Position numbers and translations under genes: made by a program
The notes under the pieces: model-generated
Told to the model about the DNA's origin: nothing
Database searches by the model: none
Seen by the model: only the letters and a program-made list of their open reading frames with translations
In this document: positions 43,909 through 53,631 of the stretch, piece after piece
How positions within the stretch are numbered: position 1 is the stretch's first letter
How the letters are laid out: every line of letters begins with the position of its first letter
NCBI GenBank assembly: GCA_964574635.1
Contig: CAZNOG010000015.1
Span: 1 to 64,000 of the forward strand
Length of the DNA: 64,000 nucleotides
Source of the DNA: CAZNOG01 sp964574635
Lineage (GTDB): Bacteria > Bacteroidota > Bacteroidia > Flavobacteriales_D > Cryomorphaceae
Reading direction: 5' to 3'

Positions 43909-44027
43909 GTGTTCCGGCCCGTTCCCAGTTTATCCCTCCAACCTACTCGGCCTCGAAGTCGAGTGAAAATATGTAAGTGATTATTCGCATATTTGATCAC
44001 CATGGGATCACATTTCCTCAACCGATC

Positions 44028-44807
44028 ATGACAGGCTTCCGACTCGTTTGGATTTTTGTGCTCGCGGCCCTTTTCGCATCCTGTGCCGGATCGGGAGATC
44101 ACGGGGAAGTTGTGGTGAAAGTCACCGATTATCGGGATCGATTGTTGGCGCATTACGAATACGACGAGAACGACAAGCTTCGCAAACGCACGTACACCCA
44201 CCCCGAAACCAAGGCGTTTTCCGAGTTGATTTTCCACTATGATAACGACAGGGTCTCCCGGGTCGATTTCGTCGATCACACCGCCGCGGATCTCTCGGGT
44301 GAAAAGCGATTCGTGTACGACCTTCAAGGCAAGGTGGTGCAGGTTCAAACCTACGCCAACGGGCGCATACAAGGCACTTTCGAGCTCAATTACTCACCCG
44401 AGGGGAGGGTCGTTTCGACCAACTTGCCGGGTCGCGCACCCACTACGTTTTACGAATACGACGAACGTGGAAACGTAGTAAAAACCACCATGTACTATGA
44501 AAATTCCGAGGGAGAACTCTTTGAAAAGGTGTTGAATTTCACCTACGATACGCTTCCCAAGCCCAATTTCGGATTCGATTTTTTACCCGGTATGGAGATG
44601 CTTCCCAAAAGCGGCACCAATTCCAATTGGGAGCAAAGTCTGTCTCAAAACAACATGCTGTCGGAGGGGTTTGCCGGCAACGAATACGTGCATTACACCT
44701 TGGAGTACGACGACGAAAACCGACTCTCCACCATCACCACGAAGTGGAAGGACATGGAAACCCGCACTCCCACCATCTTGCGAATCGCCTACGGAGGCAC
44801 CCGCTGA
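44028..44807 (+). CDS. Lipoprotein with YD/RHS-like repeats
   Basis: A 259-residue lipoprotein (FVLAALFASCAGS). The mature part has several repeats of the form (F/Y)xYD..g.v...(T/Y)..ng: HYEYDENDKLRKRTYT, FVYDLQGKVVQVQTY, TFYEYDERGNVVKTTM, TLEYDDENRLSTITTK. These resemble single YD repeats of RHS proteins and probably form a beta-sheet stack. It is too small for an RHS toxin and has no toxin domain. Function unknown. The start is set by the signal peptide. Confidence 0.75.
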   Translation: MTGFRLVWIFVLAALFASCAGSGDHGEVVVKVTDYRDRLLAHYEYDENDKLRKRTYTHPETKAFSELIFHYDNDRVSRVDFVDHTAADLSGEKRFVYDLQGKVVQVQTYANGRIQGTFELNYSPEGRVVSTNLPGRAPTTFYEYDERGNVVKTTMYYENSEGELFEKVLNFTYDTLPKPNFGFDFLPGMEMLPKSGTNSNWEQSLSQNNMLSEGFAGNEYVHYTLEYDDENRLSTITTKWKDMETRTPTILRIAYGGTR

Positions 44808-44813
44808 TCACGG

Positions 44814-46202
44814 TTACATCCGGGAAAAAATGAAGAATTCCCAAGGACGTGCGGTCGCGCTGTCGGCAAAAGTCCTGTTGTCGTGCTCGCCGAAAACCGA
44901 AACCATGGATTCGGTATCCATGTCTTCCACGGAAAACCTCACCGTATCGTTGGAGAGGTTGATGATGGAAATCACTTTGCTCAAGTCTTTCCGGCGCTCG
45001 AAGGCGTAAATCTTGTCGTCGGCCGTGGTTTTGAGTCTTTTAAAATCCCCTCCGAAGGAGCCGTTCCACAATGCGGGGTTGTCGCGGTTGAGCCAAAACA
45101 GATCGGCGTAAAAATCCTGCAGGGGGTAATCCAACCACGGGATGGTGTCTTTTTCGAAAAATGCCAAGGCCCTGCGGTTTCCGGACTCCTGTCCGCTGTA
45201 AATGAGCGGCATACCGTCTATGGTAAACGCCAGTGCCGCGAAGGCCTTGTGACCTTCCTCACCGTAGCGCTCGAAAACCGTTCCGTTCCACGTGTTTTCG
45301 TCGTGGTTGGTCGTGAAGTACATTCGGTAATCGTTCGGTTGGTACCGCGATTCGTTCTTGGCCATGTATTCGTCGATGGCGTCGAGTTCCATATTTCCCA
45401 ACGCGATGTTGTTCATGATGTGGAGAAACTCCCAGCCGTAATCCATGTCGAAGGCTTTTTCCAACAATTCGGGAATCTCCGATTCCGCGAGCATGAAAAT
45501 ATCCGGTTTCACCGCTTCCAGGCTGTCGCGGGCGGCTTCCCAGAAATCCCGTGGAACCATTCCGGCCACGTCACACCGAAAACCGTCTATGCCGGTTTCC
45601 TCCACCCAAAACTTCATGGCGTCGATCATAGCCGCCCTCATGTCTTCGTTGTCGTAATCCAAAGCGGCCACGTCGCTCCAGTCGGTGCCTTCGGGCGGCG
45701 TGGTATTTCCCGCGGCGTCGAGGATGTACCAATCCTTGTGGTTCTCCACCCACACGTTGTCGTGGGCGGAGTGGTTGGCCACCCAATCGATGATCACCTT
45801 CATGTCTTCTTGGTGGGCCAAATACACGAGGTCCTTGAAATCTTCCATCGTCCCGAACTCGGGATTCACGGCTTTGTAATCTTTCACGGAGTAGTAGCTG
45901 CCCAAGCTCCCTTTTCGGTCTTTCTCCCCTATCGGATGGATGGGCATGAGCCATAAGATTTTCACTCCCAGATTCCGCAGTCTTCTCAAGTCTTCACCCA
46001 CTTCGCTGAATGTGCCTTCGTGGCTGAACTGTCGGATGTTCACCTCGTAAATCGTGGCGTTCTTCGACCACGATACGTGGGAAGTGTCTTCCGTTTTTTC
46101 GCCTGCTCGGCCTTCGGCGGTTTTGCTCTCTTTGTATCCCGCTTGGGTACACGAACCGGCGATAAACGAGAGTGCGACGAGTAAATAGAGAATTCTGGGC
46201 AT
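44814..46202 (-). CDS. GH13 alpha-amylase-family lipoprotein
   Basis: A 462-residue starch/maltodextrin hydrolase with a lipoprotein signal (LVALSFIAGSCTQ). The (beta/alpha)8 motifs are present: DWVANHSA, GFRCDVAGM (nucleophile Asp), FMLAESE (acid/base Glu) and FTTNHDENTW (transition-state Asp). It is short for the family, with a compact C-terminal beta domain. Last gene of the maltodextrin operon; only 4 bases separate it from the preceding GH13 gene. Confidence 0.93.
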   Translation of the reverse strand: MPRILYLLVALSFIAGSCTQAGYKESKTAEGRAGEKTEDTSHVSWSKNATIYEVNIRQFSHEGTFSEVGEDLRRLRNLGVKILWLMPIHPIGEKDRKGSLGSYYSVKDYKAVNPEFGTMEDFKDLVYLAHQEDMKVIIDWVANHSAHDNVWVENHKDWYILDAAGNTTPPEGTDWSDVAALDYDNEDMRAAMIDAMKFWVEETGIDGFRCDVAGMVPRDFWEAARDSLEAVKPDIFMLAESEIPELLEKAFDMDYGWEFLHIMNNIALGNMELDAIDEYMAKNESRYQPNDYRMYFTTNHDENTWNGTVFERYGEEGHKAFAALAFTIDGMPLIYSGQESGNRRALAFFEKDTIPWLDYPLQDFYADLFWLNRDNPALWNGSFGGDFKRLKTTADDKIYAFERRKDLSKVISIINLSNDTVRFSVEDMDTESMVSVFGEHDNRTFADSATARPWEFFIFSRM

Positions 46203-46206
46203 ATTT

Positions 46207-48582
46207 TCAGTGTGTTAGTATTTCAAATGACACGGGCGGTAAAGATATGCGAAGCGTCCGGTTCTCGAATTGATAAGCGTTTCCGAACGCGGCTTTCCAT
46301 CGCTCACCACCGTATATCTCGGGGATTTCGATCTCCAGGTCTTTCCTTCGGTCGGAAAGGTTGAAAACCACCAGGGCACTACGGTCGAAGTAGTTGCGCA
46401 CGTACGCCCAAGAGTCGTCGTCCAAATGGATGATTTTGATATCGCCGTAAAGCAACGCCATGTTCGACTTTCGCAAGTGCACCAATTCCGTCACTGTTTT
46501 CAGCATGTCTCGCTCCCTTGGATTCAGCTCATCTCCGAATCGCATCATGCGGCGGTTGTCGGGGTCGTTGGCTCCCGGCATTCCGATTTCGTCCCCGTAA
46601 TAAATCACCGGAATTCCCGGCGAAGTGAAATTGAAGGCGTGCAACAAAGCCAATCGGCTGTACCCGATGGTATCGGATATTTGGATGTCCCGGGTCCACC
46701 CGGCCAATTTCGGATCTTCGGAAAAATCCACCGATCCATCGGCGTAGGAAATGAACCGCGTGCGGTCTTGATTGCCCGAAATGTTGCCCATCAAGTGGTG
46801 GTGACCATACGTTTCCAGACTTTGTCGAAACACACGGTCCAAGTTCGCCAAATCGCCATCGTCTTTGGCGAAGGCAGCCACCGCCGCGTCGTAGAGATTG
46901 AAATCAAACTGACCGTCCAACAATCCGCTGCCGATGTAGCTGTCGATCAATTCCGGGCTGCCGTACGTCTCGCCGATTTGATAGATGGCTCTTCCTTGGG
47001 GCACCGCCACTTCGTATTTGATTTTTCGCGTAAGTATGCGCCAAAAATCAAGTGCGATGTGTTTGGTGGCGTCGTGGCGAAAACCATCCAAATCAAACGC
47101 TTCCAGCCAAAAAAGCGCGGAGTCCGACATGACCTCCGCCACGTGGGGGTCGCGGAGCTCCAAAGTTGGCATGAACGTATCGAACCACGTGGTGAGTCTG
47201 TGCTCGTCCCACCTCTCCGTGTTCAGGCTTCCGTCGGGGAGGTACAGATCGGTGGCCCATTCCGGATGGTTGACGTACACCGGGTGCTCTTGGTGCACGT
47301 GGTTAGCCACGTAATCGAGGATAACCCTCGACCCGTCTCGGTGCGCTTCGTCCAGCAATTCCCGAAGCGCAGCCTCACCCCCGAATCGGAAGTCGACTTT
47401 GAAGGAGGAAATCGGCCAATACCCGTGGTAACCGGAAAACTTGCTCACCACCCCGCCTTTGTCCCACAGTCCGTACGCACCAAGCGGGTTTTGCGCGATG
47501 GGCGACAGCCACACGAGGTTGGTACCCAAATCCCGGAAGTACCCTTCCCGGAACTTCTGCGATACGCCTTGCAAATCGCCGCCGAAATAGTTGGCCGGAG
47601 GCAATATGTCGGGATCGCCCACCTTTCGGTCGTTTTTGGGGTCACCGTTTACGAAGCGATCCACCATGAGGAAATACATGGAATACGTATGCTTGTCTTC
47701 CCCGGTCAAGTCGGCGGGATCGGTGATTACGCGCCCCCACTCGAGGGGAATGAGCAAGTCGTTCGATCGGTTGTCCGCGTCGCCGCCGTACACGCGCAGA
47801 TACGTTCGTTTGCGGTCCTCTGGAAATACGCCGGTGTGAATCGACAATCGATCGCCGTGGCGGTGAACCGCGCTCGCCGGAATGCGGCTGTCATCGATCA
47901 AGATCACAGGATCCAAGAGGTGCCTGCCGTAGTCGATCACCACGCTGTCGGCAGACGCGCGGAGGGTGAAAATCTCGGGGGCCACGGATTCTTCCCCCAC
48001 GCGGAAGGTCGAGTTGTAGCCGCCCAACCCATTGTCCTTTTTATCGGGATTGTTGGGGTCGAGCATTTCTCGCCCGTCTTCAACGACCAAGTATTCGTAA
48101 AGCCCCGGCTCCAGAGACAAATCGGCGATCCACTTGCCCGCCCCCAAAAACCTTAAAGGCGTCGCTTTGTGGTTCCACCCGTTGAAATTCGATTTTACGG
48201 AAACTTCCTTCGGAGCACCGTCGGTGAAATACTCGAAACGGTACGCGCGTTTTTTGCTTTTGAACACGGGGATGTGGTAGAGCGTGTCCTCGTAAACCAC
48301 CGCCATGGTGAACACCGGCGGATGGGTCTCACTGGCCGCGGCGTAAACCAATCCCGAATCCTTGGACCACTGCACCGGCAAGTCCGGCTCGAAGTAGAGG
48401 GTGTCGACCTTCCCCACGTCGAAGAAATAATCGGCCAAATGAACGGTGGTCGTATCGGGGTTGAGCTTGATGGGGCTGCCCAATCCGTGGATGGCGCGGC
48501 CCGGACGGAACTCCGCACTGTCCTGGGAGGTGGTGCAGGACGTGGCGAACATGGCCACCGCGATCACAGTCAAAACCCTCAT
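46207..48582 (-). CDS. GH13 cyclomaltodextrinase/neopullulanase-like lipoprotein
   Basis: A 791-residue amylase-family enzyme: lipoprotein signal (AVAMFATSCTTS), N-terminal beta-sandwich regions including a CBM48-like segment (about 140-215, EVSVKSNFNGWNHKATPLRF), the GH13 barrel (about 320-690) with DYVANHVHQEHP, GFRHDATKH (nucleophile), IYQIGETYGS (acid/base) and GNQDRTRFISYADG, and a C-terminal beta domain. Close in layout to periplasmic SusA-type enzymes. Its ATG overlaps the stop of the phosphorylase gene by 4 bases. Confidence 0.93.
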   Translation of the reverse strand: MRVLTVIAVAMFATSCTTSQDSAEFRPGRAIHGLGSPIKLNPDTTTVHLADYFFDVGKVDTLYFEPDLPVQWSKDSGLVYAAASETHPPVFTMAVVYEDTLYHIPVFKSKKRAYRFEYFTDGAPKEVSVKSNFNGWNHKATPLRFLGAGKWIADLSLEPGLYEYLVVEDGREMLDPNNPDKKDNGLGGYNSTFRVGEESVAPEIFTLRASADSVVIDYGRHLLDPVILIDDSRIPASAVHRHGDRLSIHTGVFPEDRKRTYLRVYGGDADNRSNDLLIPLEWGRVITDPADLTGEDKHTYSMYFLMVDRFVNGDPKNDRKVGDPDILPPANYFGGDLQGVSQKFREGYFRDLGTNLVWLSPIAQNPLGAYGLWDKGGVVSKFSGYHGYWPISSFKVDFRFGGEAALRELLDEAHRDGSRVILDYVANHVHQEHPVYVNHPEWATDLYLPDGSLNTERWDEHRLTTWFDTFMPTLELRDPHVAEVMSDSALFWLEAFDLDGFRHDATKHIALDFWRILTRKIKYEVAVPQGRAIYQIGETYGSPELIDSYIGSGLLDGQFDFNLYDAAVAAFAKDDGDLANLDRVFRQSLETYGHHHLMGNISGNQDRTRFISYADGSVDFSEDPKLAGWTRDIQISDTIGYSRLALLHAFNFTSPGIPVIYYGDEIGMPGANDPDNRRMMRFGDELNPRERDMLKTVTELVHLRKSNMALLYGDIKIIHLDDDSWAYVRNYFDRSALVVFNLSDRRKDLEIEIPEIYGGERWKAAFGNAYQFENRTLRISLPPVSFEILTH

Positions 48583-50942
48583 CTCGCGATCTTTATTTCA
48601 CCACCGGCCGGCAGCGTGTGGGATTCCCCATAAACAAAAAGGCGCTGCTCCGGCCCGGAGAGCGATGCGATGCGCACCGAATCGCCGAGCACCTCTACGC
48701 GGATCACCGTACCCCGGTGTATGATGCGGAAAGAAAAGGAAGTCCACCTCTTGGGCAGCATGGGGTCGAAACTCAATACCCCTTCTCGGATTCTCTTGCC
48801 GGCGAACCCCTCCACCACGGCCATCCAAGTGCCCGCCATGGAGGTGATGTGCAGGCCTTCGTGGACTTCGTGGTTGTAGTCGTCCAAATCGAGTCTCGAG
48901 GTGCGGAGGTACATTTCGTAGGCCTTTTCCTCCCTGCCCAAGTGCGCGGCCAAAATCGCGTGAACGCAGGGCGAGAGCGAACTTTCGTGAACGGTGCGGG
49001 GCTCGTAATAATCGAAGTTTTCGCAGATGGTTTCGCGGTCGAAATGGTCTTCGAAAAAATACAACCCCTGCAACACGTCGGCCTGCTTGATGAATATCGA
49101 GCGGAGAATGCGGTCCCAGGACCAATGCTGGTTGATGGGCCGAACGGCCGGGTCGAGGTCGGCGACGGTCAGGTCTTCCTTGTTCAAAAATCCATCTTGC
49201 TGCAGGAAGATGCGCGAATCGGGCATTTCAGGGAAGTACATGTCCGCGATGATAGCGTCCCAAACGATGCGCTCTTTGGGTTCGTCGAAATCGGTATATC
49301 GAATGAATTTACTCCAGAAGGCGCGGTCTTCCTTGCATTTCCCAATCGATTCCAGAGTGTACTGCAATGTCCACCTCGCGATGTAATTGGTGTACCAATT
49401 GTTGTCTACGTTGTTGTCGTATTCGTTGGGACCGGTCACACCCAGCATGACGAATTTGCCCATATCGGGGCTGCGGTGAACCCGCTGCGCCCAAAAGCGG
49501 GAAATGGCGAGCAGTACTTCCAAGCCGCCTTCCTTGAGGTACTCTTCGTCGCCGGTGTGGCGGATGTAATTGTAGATGGCGTATGCGATGGCGCCGTTTC
49601 GGTGGATTTCCTCGAAGGTGATTTCCCACTCGTTGTGGCACTCTTCGCCATTCATGGTCACCATGGGATAGAGGGCCGCCCCGCCGGTAAAACCCAACTT
49701 TTCGGCGTTTTCGATGGCTTTGGGCAGGTGGTTGTACCGATAGCGCAGGAGGTTTTTGGCCACTTCGCTTCCCGCGGTGAGCATGTAAAAAGGCAAGCAA
49801 TACGCCTCGGTGTCCCAGTAGGTGCTACCGCCGTACTTTTCGCCCGTGAATCCCTTGGGGCCGATATTCAGCCTCGGGTCATCGCCGATGTACGTCTGCT
49901 GCAGGTGAAACAAGTTGAACCGTATGGCTTGCTGCGCCGCGTCGTCGCCCTCGATGACGATGTCGTTCACCTCCCACCTCTTCGCCCAAGCTTCCTCGTG
50001 CCGAGTCCTCAACTCCTCGTATCCCGTTTCGGAAAAATGATTCAACGCTTCTTCCGCACGAGCGGCGAGGTTTTCCACCGGATGATCCATGGAAGAGATG
50101 TTCACCACGTATTTGTCGATTTCCACGACCCCGCCGGCCGGGACTTTGAAGGAATACGAATTGGCTACGTACCTCACCTTGTCCGACGCGAACTGCCGGG
50201 AAGGCAGCGCCCGGCCGTCCAATTTAACCTCCACCTTTTGCGCGGAACACACTTCGAATTCCGTACGAAAGGTTTTCATGGTGAGAAAAGCCATGTCGGG
50301 CTCGATGCGGCGGTAGGTTTCGTCCCAGAACCGCTCGTCGTAATTCGCGTCCCGATTTCGCACGTCGCCGTCGATAAACGCTTCCACTTCGAAAGTCTCG
50401 ACCGAAAACATGGGCGACACGGTGTACCGAATCGCTCCCCCTTCCCGATCGGCCATGCTGATGAATCGCTCGGCGCTCACGCGAACTTTTTTACCAGCCG
50501 CGATACTCACTTCAAACTCGCGTTTGAGCACGCCCGTTTTCATGTCGAGTTCCCTGCGGAATTCGTGCACTTCGCACTTCGCGAGGTCCAGTTTCACACC
50601 GTCGATGACCGGTTGAATTCCGTTCCAATTCGCGGCGTTGGGCACTTTGGCGTAGTACTCGGGATACCCGTTTTTCCACCAACCCACGCGGGTTTTGTCG
50701 GGATAGTACACCCCCGCGATATAATTTCCGGGGAGGGTGTCACCCGAATATGCCTCTTCCGAATTCGCCCTCTGCCCCATCTTGCCATTGCCCAAGCTGA
50801 AAAGGCTCTCCGAGGCCTCGTTCATCTCCGGCCGAAACTCTTCTTCCATGACCTTCCACGGGTGCACGGTGTATTTCGCCGCGTAGCGGTTGGTATTTTG
50901 GTTTTTGTGGGTGTGTCTCACCCCGTCGATTTTCTCTTCCAT
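48579..50942 (-). CDS. GH65 maltose phosphorylase-type glycoside phosphorylase
   Basis: Phosphorolytic cleavage of maltose (or a related alpha-glucoside) to glucose and beta-glucose-1-phosphate. About 787 residues with NEASESLFSLGNGKMGQRAN at the N terminus, YWDTEAYCLPFYML and the catalytic block ECHNEWEITFEEIHRNGAIA (general acid Glu in EEIHRN). pgmB directly upstream uses the beta-glucose-1-phosphate, which supports the assignment. Start uncertain: the ATG at 50942 is used, but a copy of the dispersed motif falls within the first 20 codons, and homologues begin about 12 residues before EEEFRPEMN. Confidence 0.93.
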   Translation of the reverse strand: MEEKIDGVRHTHKNQNTNRYAAKYTVHPWKVMEEEFRPEMNEASESLFSLGNGKMGQRANSEEAYSGDTLPGNYIAGVYYPDKTRVGWWKNGYPEYYAKVPNAANWNGIQPVIDGVKLDLAKCEVHEFRRELDMKTGVLKREFEVSIAAGKKVRVSAERFISMADREGGAIRYTVSPMFSVETFEVEAFIDGDVRNRDANYDERFWDETYRRIEPDMAFLTMKTFRTEFEVCSAQKVEVKLDGRALPSRQFASDKVRYVANSYSFKVPAGGVVEIDKYVVNISSMDHPVENLAARAEEALNHFSETGYEELRTRHEEAWAKRWEVNDIVIEGDDAAQQAIRFNLFHLQQTYIGDDPRLNIGPKGFTGEKYGGSTYWDTEAYCLPFYMLTAGSEVAKNLLRYRYNHLPKAIENAEKLGFTGGAALYPMVTMNGEECHNEWEITFEEIHRNGAIAYAIYNYIRHTGDEEYLKEGGLEVLLAISRFWAQRVHRSPDMGKFVMLGVTGPNEYDNNVDNNWYTNYIARWTLQYTLESIGKCKEDRAFWSKFIRYTDFDEPKERIVWDAIIADMYFPEMPDSRIFLQQDGFLNKEDLTVADLDPAVRPINQHWSWDRILRSIFIKQADVLQGLYFFEDHFDRETICENFDYYEPRTVHESSLSPCVHAILAAHLGREEKAYEMYLRTSRLDLDDYNHEVHEGLHITSMAGTWMAVVEGFAGKRIREGVLSFDPMLPKRWTSFSFRIIHRGTVIRVEVLGDSVRIASLSGPEQRLFVYGESHTLPAGGEIKIAR
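50896..50915 (-). repeat. Copy of dispersed motif (ACACACCCACAAAAACCAAA) near the phosphorylase start
   Basis: Falls between the pgmB stop and the conserved start of the phosphorylase. Its presence suggests that true translation may begin downstream of it. Confidence 0.5.
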
Positions 50943-50952
50943 GCCCGTAAAG

Positions 50953-51603
50953 TCAAAGTCTTTCAAAAATCTCGGTGTCCAAGCCCTCAAATCCCGGTAT
51001 CACCAAGTTGGCTCTGTGCAATACGTCCGGCTCTCCCACCCCGATGATGTACATACCGGCGGCCAGCGCTGCCTCCACGCCCACCACTGCGTCTTCGAAC
51101 ACCACGCAATTGGCCGGGTGTTGTCCCAGCGCTTCGGCACCGAACAAAAAGATCTGCGGGTCGGGTTTGCCTTTCTCGATCTTGTTGCCGTCGATAATGG
51201 CTTCAAAAAGTCCGGTGATTTCGAGCTTATCCAGAATTTTCAGCGCGTTTTTGCTCGATGAGCCGATGGCGAGTTTATAGCCTTTGTTTTTGAGTTTCTT
51301 CAAAAACTTCTTGACCCCGGGAAGCAAATCGTTGGGGCGCAAGTCATCGACATACGCGAGGAAGCGATCGTTTTTCTCTTCCATCCACGCCTGTTTCTCT
51401 TCGTCGGTGGCGGTTCTTCCGGATTCTTGGAGCAAGATGTCCAAGGAACCCGCGCGACTAACCCCTTTCAGCTTTTCGTTCACCTCCCGAGTAAGGGTAT
51501 AATCGAATTTTTTGGCGAGTTCACGCCACGCGAGGAAGTGAAACTCAGCGGTATCGACGATCACACCGTCCAAATCAAAAATGCACGCTTTGATGTCAGC
51601 CAT
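50953..51603 (-). CDS. pgmB: Beta-phosphoglucomutase
   Basis: HAD-superfamily enzyme that converts beta-glucose-1-phosphate to glucose-6-phosphate. The 216-residue protein has nucleophile motif CIFDLDGVIVDTAE (Asp about 9 and 11), HFLAWRELAKKF cap motif, GSSSKNA (motif II), GKPDPQIF (motif III Lys) and VFEDAVVGVEAA (motif IV). The pairing with GH65 phosphorylase is typical of maltose-utilisation operons. The gene ends 10 bases before the phosphorylase ATG. Confidence 0.95.
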   Translation of the reverse strand: MADIKACIFDLDGVIVDTAEFHFLAWRELAKKFDYTLTREVNEKLKGVSRAGSLDILLQESGRTATDEEKQAWMEEKNDRFLAYVDDLRPNDLLPGVKKFLKKLKNKGYKLAIGSSSKNALKILDKLEITGLFEAIIDGNKIEKGKPDPQIFLFGAEALGQHPANCVVFEDAVVGVEAALAAGMYIIGVGEPDVLHRANLVIPGFEGLDTEIFERL

Positions 51604-51615
51604 TGTATTCCGGGA

Positions 51616-52476
51616 TTAAAACAGGTTGTCGAAGTGGTGTTTCTCGTGGTATTCGATCAGGCCGTCCAACGGATGCCGAATGATTTTTCCCACGTCTATT
51701 CCCCGCCACTCACTTTCTTCCCGAAGGATGTCTTCATGGATCACGGCGATGGACCCCACGAAATGGGTTTTGAGTTCTTCGAATTTCGGATAGCACTTCA
51801 CATGGGCATCCAAAAACTCTCCCAGCCCCGCGCGTAGCATATTGCGTACGTAGCGCTCCGACTTGAACTCGGAAATGAAGGGCATGAAAGAAGCCAAATA
51901 GACATTGGCGTTGGGCTTCATGTACACCCGGTCGAAAATGATGTCCTTGGTGAGTTTGAATTCGTTCACCAGCACGTCGTGCATCGACGAAGGCAACTTT
52001 TTATACAGAAAATCCGCCAACAGGCGCTTTCCGAAATACGCGCCGCTCCCCTCGTCGCCGAGGATGTACGACAAGGACGGGACTTCTTCCCTGGCTATGT
52101 CTCCATCGAAGTGGCAGGAATTGGATCCGGTACCCAGGATGCAGGCGATGCAAGGGTCGTCTTCGTATACCGCGAGCGCCGCCGCGATCATGTCGTGGTC
52201 CACGTGAATACGGGCATTCGGAAACACCGGAGCGAGACCTCGTTCCACGACCCGTTTGAGCTCTTTCGATGAGCAACCGGCACCGTAAAAGAAAACCACC
52301 TTTACCGAATCGGCGATGGCCTCCAATTGAGGATAGGAATTCAGTTCCGCTTCGATGAACGCTTCGTTTTGGAAAAAGGGGTTCAAACCGATGGTGCTGA
52401 TATCCTTGTACGTTCGGTCGGCACTGACCAACCGCCAGTCACATTTTGTGGATCCACTGAAAGCGATAAGTATCAT
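51616..52476 (-). CDS. BadF/BadG/BcrA-like sugar kinase (N-acetylglucosamine kinase type)
   Basis: A 286-residue ASKHA-fold kinase. MILIAFSGSTKCDWRLV (phosphate 1 motif), ACILGTGSNSCHFDG (phosphate 2) and LGDEGSGAYFGKRLL (adenosine region) match Bacteroidota proteins annotated as N-acetylglucosamine kinase. In this operon it may phosphorylate glucose released by the phosphorylase, but amino-sugar phosphorylation is equally possible. The start at 52476 follows the family; the frame is open farther upstream without similarity. Confidence 0.85.
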   Translation of the reverse strand: MILIAFSGSTKCDWRLVSADRTYKDISTIGLNPFFQNEAFIEAELNSYPQLEAIADSVKVVFFYGAGCSSKELKRVVERGLAPVFPNARIHVDHDMIAAALAVYEDDPCIACILGTGSNSCHFDGDIAREEVPSLSYILGDEGSGAYFGKRLLADFLYKKLPSSMHDVLVNEFKLTKDIIFDRVYMKPNANVYLASFMPFISEFKSERYVRNMLRAGLGEFLDAHVKCYPKFEELKTHFVGSIAVIHEDILREESEWRGIDVGKIIRHPLDGLIEYHEKHHFDNLF

Positions 52477-52504
52477 AAAACGTGTGTTTTGTCTCGCGGC
52501 AGCA

Positions 52505-53497
52505 TCAAATGGAGAGGATGTCGGCAAACCGCAGCAAATCGGGGTCGATGGTGCGCTTTTCCTTCAACACATCGTCGAAGGGGGTGAGCCGGATTTTTCC
52601 GTTCAACTCGCCGACCATGACCGAGCGCCGGCCTTGGAGCAAGGCCTCTACGGCAGATACTCCCAGTCGGCTCGCCAAATTTCGGTCGAAGCAACTGGGG
52701 CGTCCACCGCGCTGGATGTGACCCAAGATGGTCACCCGCGTGTCGTATTGGGGCGCGATGGATTTCAGGTGCCGTGCGACTTCGGTGGCGCTGCCGCTTT
52801 TCCCACCTTCCGCAACAAGCACGATGCTGGACGATTTGTTATGACTTCGGGCCACCTCCAACCGGCGCAGCAACTCCTCTTTTTCCATCTTGCGCTCGGG
52901 GATGAGCACCGCCAGGGCGCCGGAAGCCAGACCCGCGTGCACGGCGATAAATCCCGCATCCCGGCCCATGACCTCCACGAAAAAAAGACGGTTGTGAGAC
53001 GCCGCGGTGTCGCGGATTTTGTCGACCGCGTCGATCACGGTATTCAACGCCGTGTCGAACCCTATGGTGAAGTCGGTGCCCCCCAAATCGTTGTCAATAG
53101 TGCCCGGCATTCCGATGATGGGGATGTCGTGTTCTTGGGCAAATACGCGCGCACCCGAGAAGGTGCCGTCACCACCGATCGCCACCACGGCGTCCACCCT
53201 GCTGTCGCGGAGGTTTTCGTACGCGCGCCGACGCCCTTCCTCCGTGAGAAAAGCTTCGCTTCGCGCCGACTTCAGGATGGTTCCGCCACGTTGCAAAATG
53301 TGGTTGACCGAGCGCACCGAAAGGTCTTGGATGTCGCCTTCAACCATGCCCTCGTAACCGCGGAAAATTCCGGCGATGCGCACGTCGTAATAAATTCCGG
53401 TCCGCACCACCGCCCGAATGGCGGCATTCATCCCAGGCGCGTCACCACCCGACGTAAATACCGCGATCTTGCGAATGTCCGACTTGATTTCTGCCAT
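52505..53497 (-). CDS. pfkA: ATP-dependent 6-phosphofructokinase
   Basis: Glycolytic enzyme, 330 residues. FTSGGDAPGMNAAIRA, GGDGTFSGARVFA (ATP site), PGTIDNDLGGTDFTIGFDTA (catalytic Asp in TIDND), and EVMGRDAGFIAVHAG all match the bacterial PfkA type. First gene of the operon read toward 44.8 kb; its promoter overlaps a palindrome at 53541-53559. This placement couples glycolysis entry to maltodextrin breakdown. Confidence 0.96.
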   Translation of the reverse strand: MAEIKSDIRKIAVFTSGGDAPGMNAAIRAVVRTGIYYDVRIAGIFRGYEGMVEGDIQDLSVRSVNHILQRGGTILKSARSEAFLTEEGRRRAYENLRDSRVDAVVAIGGDGTFSGARVFAQEHDIPIIGMPGTIDNDLGGTDFTIGFDTALNTVIDAVDKIRDTAASHNRLFFVEVMGRDAGFIAVHAGLASGALAVLIPERKMEKEELLRRLEVARSHNKSSSIVLVAEGGKSGSATEVARHLKSIAPQYDTRVTILGHIQRGGRPSCFDRNLASRLGVSAVEALLQGRRSVMVGELNGKIRLTPFDDVLKEKRTIDPDLLRFADILSI

Positions 53498-53540
53498 AAT
53501 CAACGCGCTAAAATACGAAATCCACTTTCTGCCTTGCCGA

Positions 53541-53559
53541 CAAGTGTAGAAAGTACACT
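53541..53559. promoter_or_regulatory. Palindromic operator between pfkA and the NUDIX regulator
   Basis: AAGTGTA-GAAAG-TACACTT, a perfect 7+5+7 inverted repeat in the divergent promoter region. On the minus strand it contains TACTTTC, which lies 20 bases after a TTTG (complement of 53575-53578): the -7 and -33 spacing of the phylum. A repressor bound here would cover the -7 region of the pfkA operon. The regulator encoded at 53632 is the natural candidate. Confidence 0.65.
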
Positions 53560-53631
53560 TACTTCGGGAAAGGCTCAAAGAAACAAGTTTTTATTGATAC
53601 TTTCGCGGCCGTCTCTGTCAGGAAAAACAGC

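Noticed and set aside
44028..44807. RHS/YD-repeat toxin
   Set aside because: Only about four YD-like repeats, a lipoprotein signal and no toxin domain or immunity gene.
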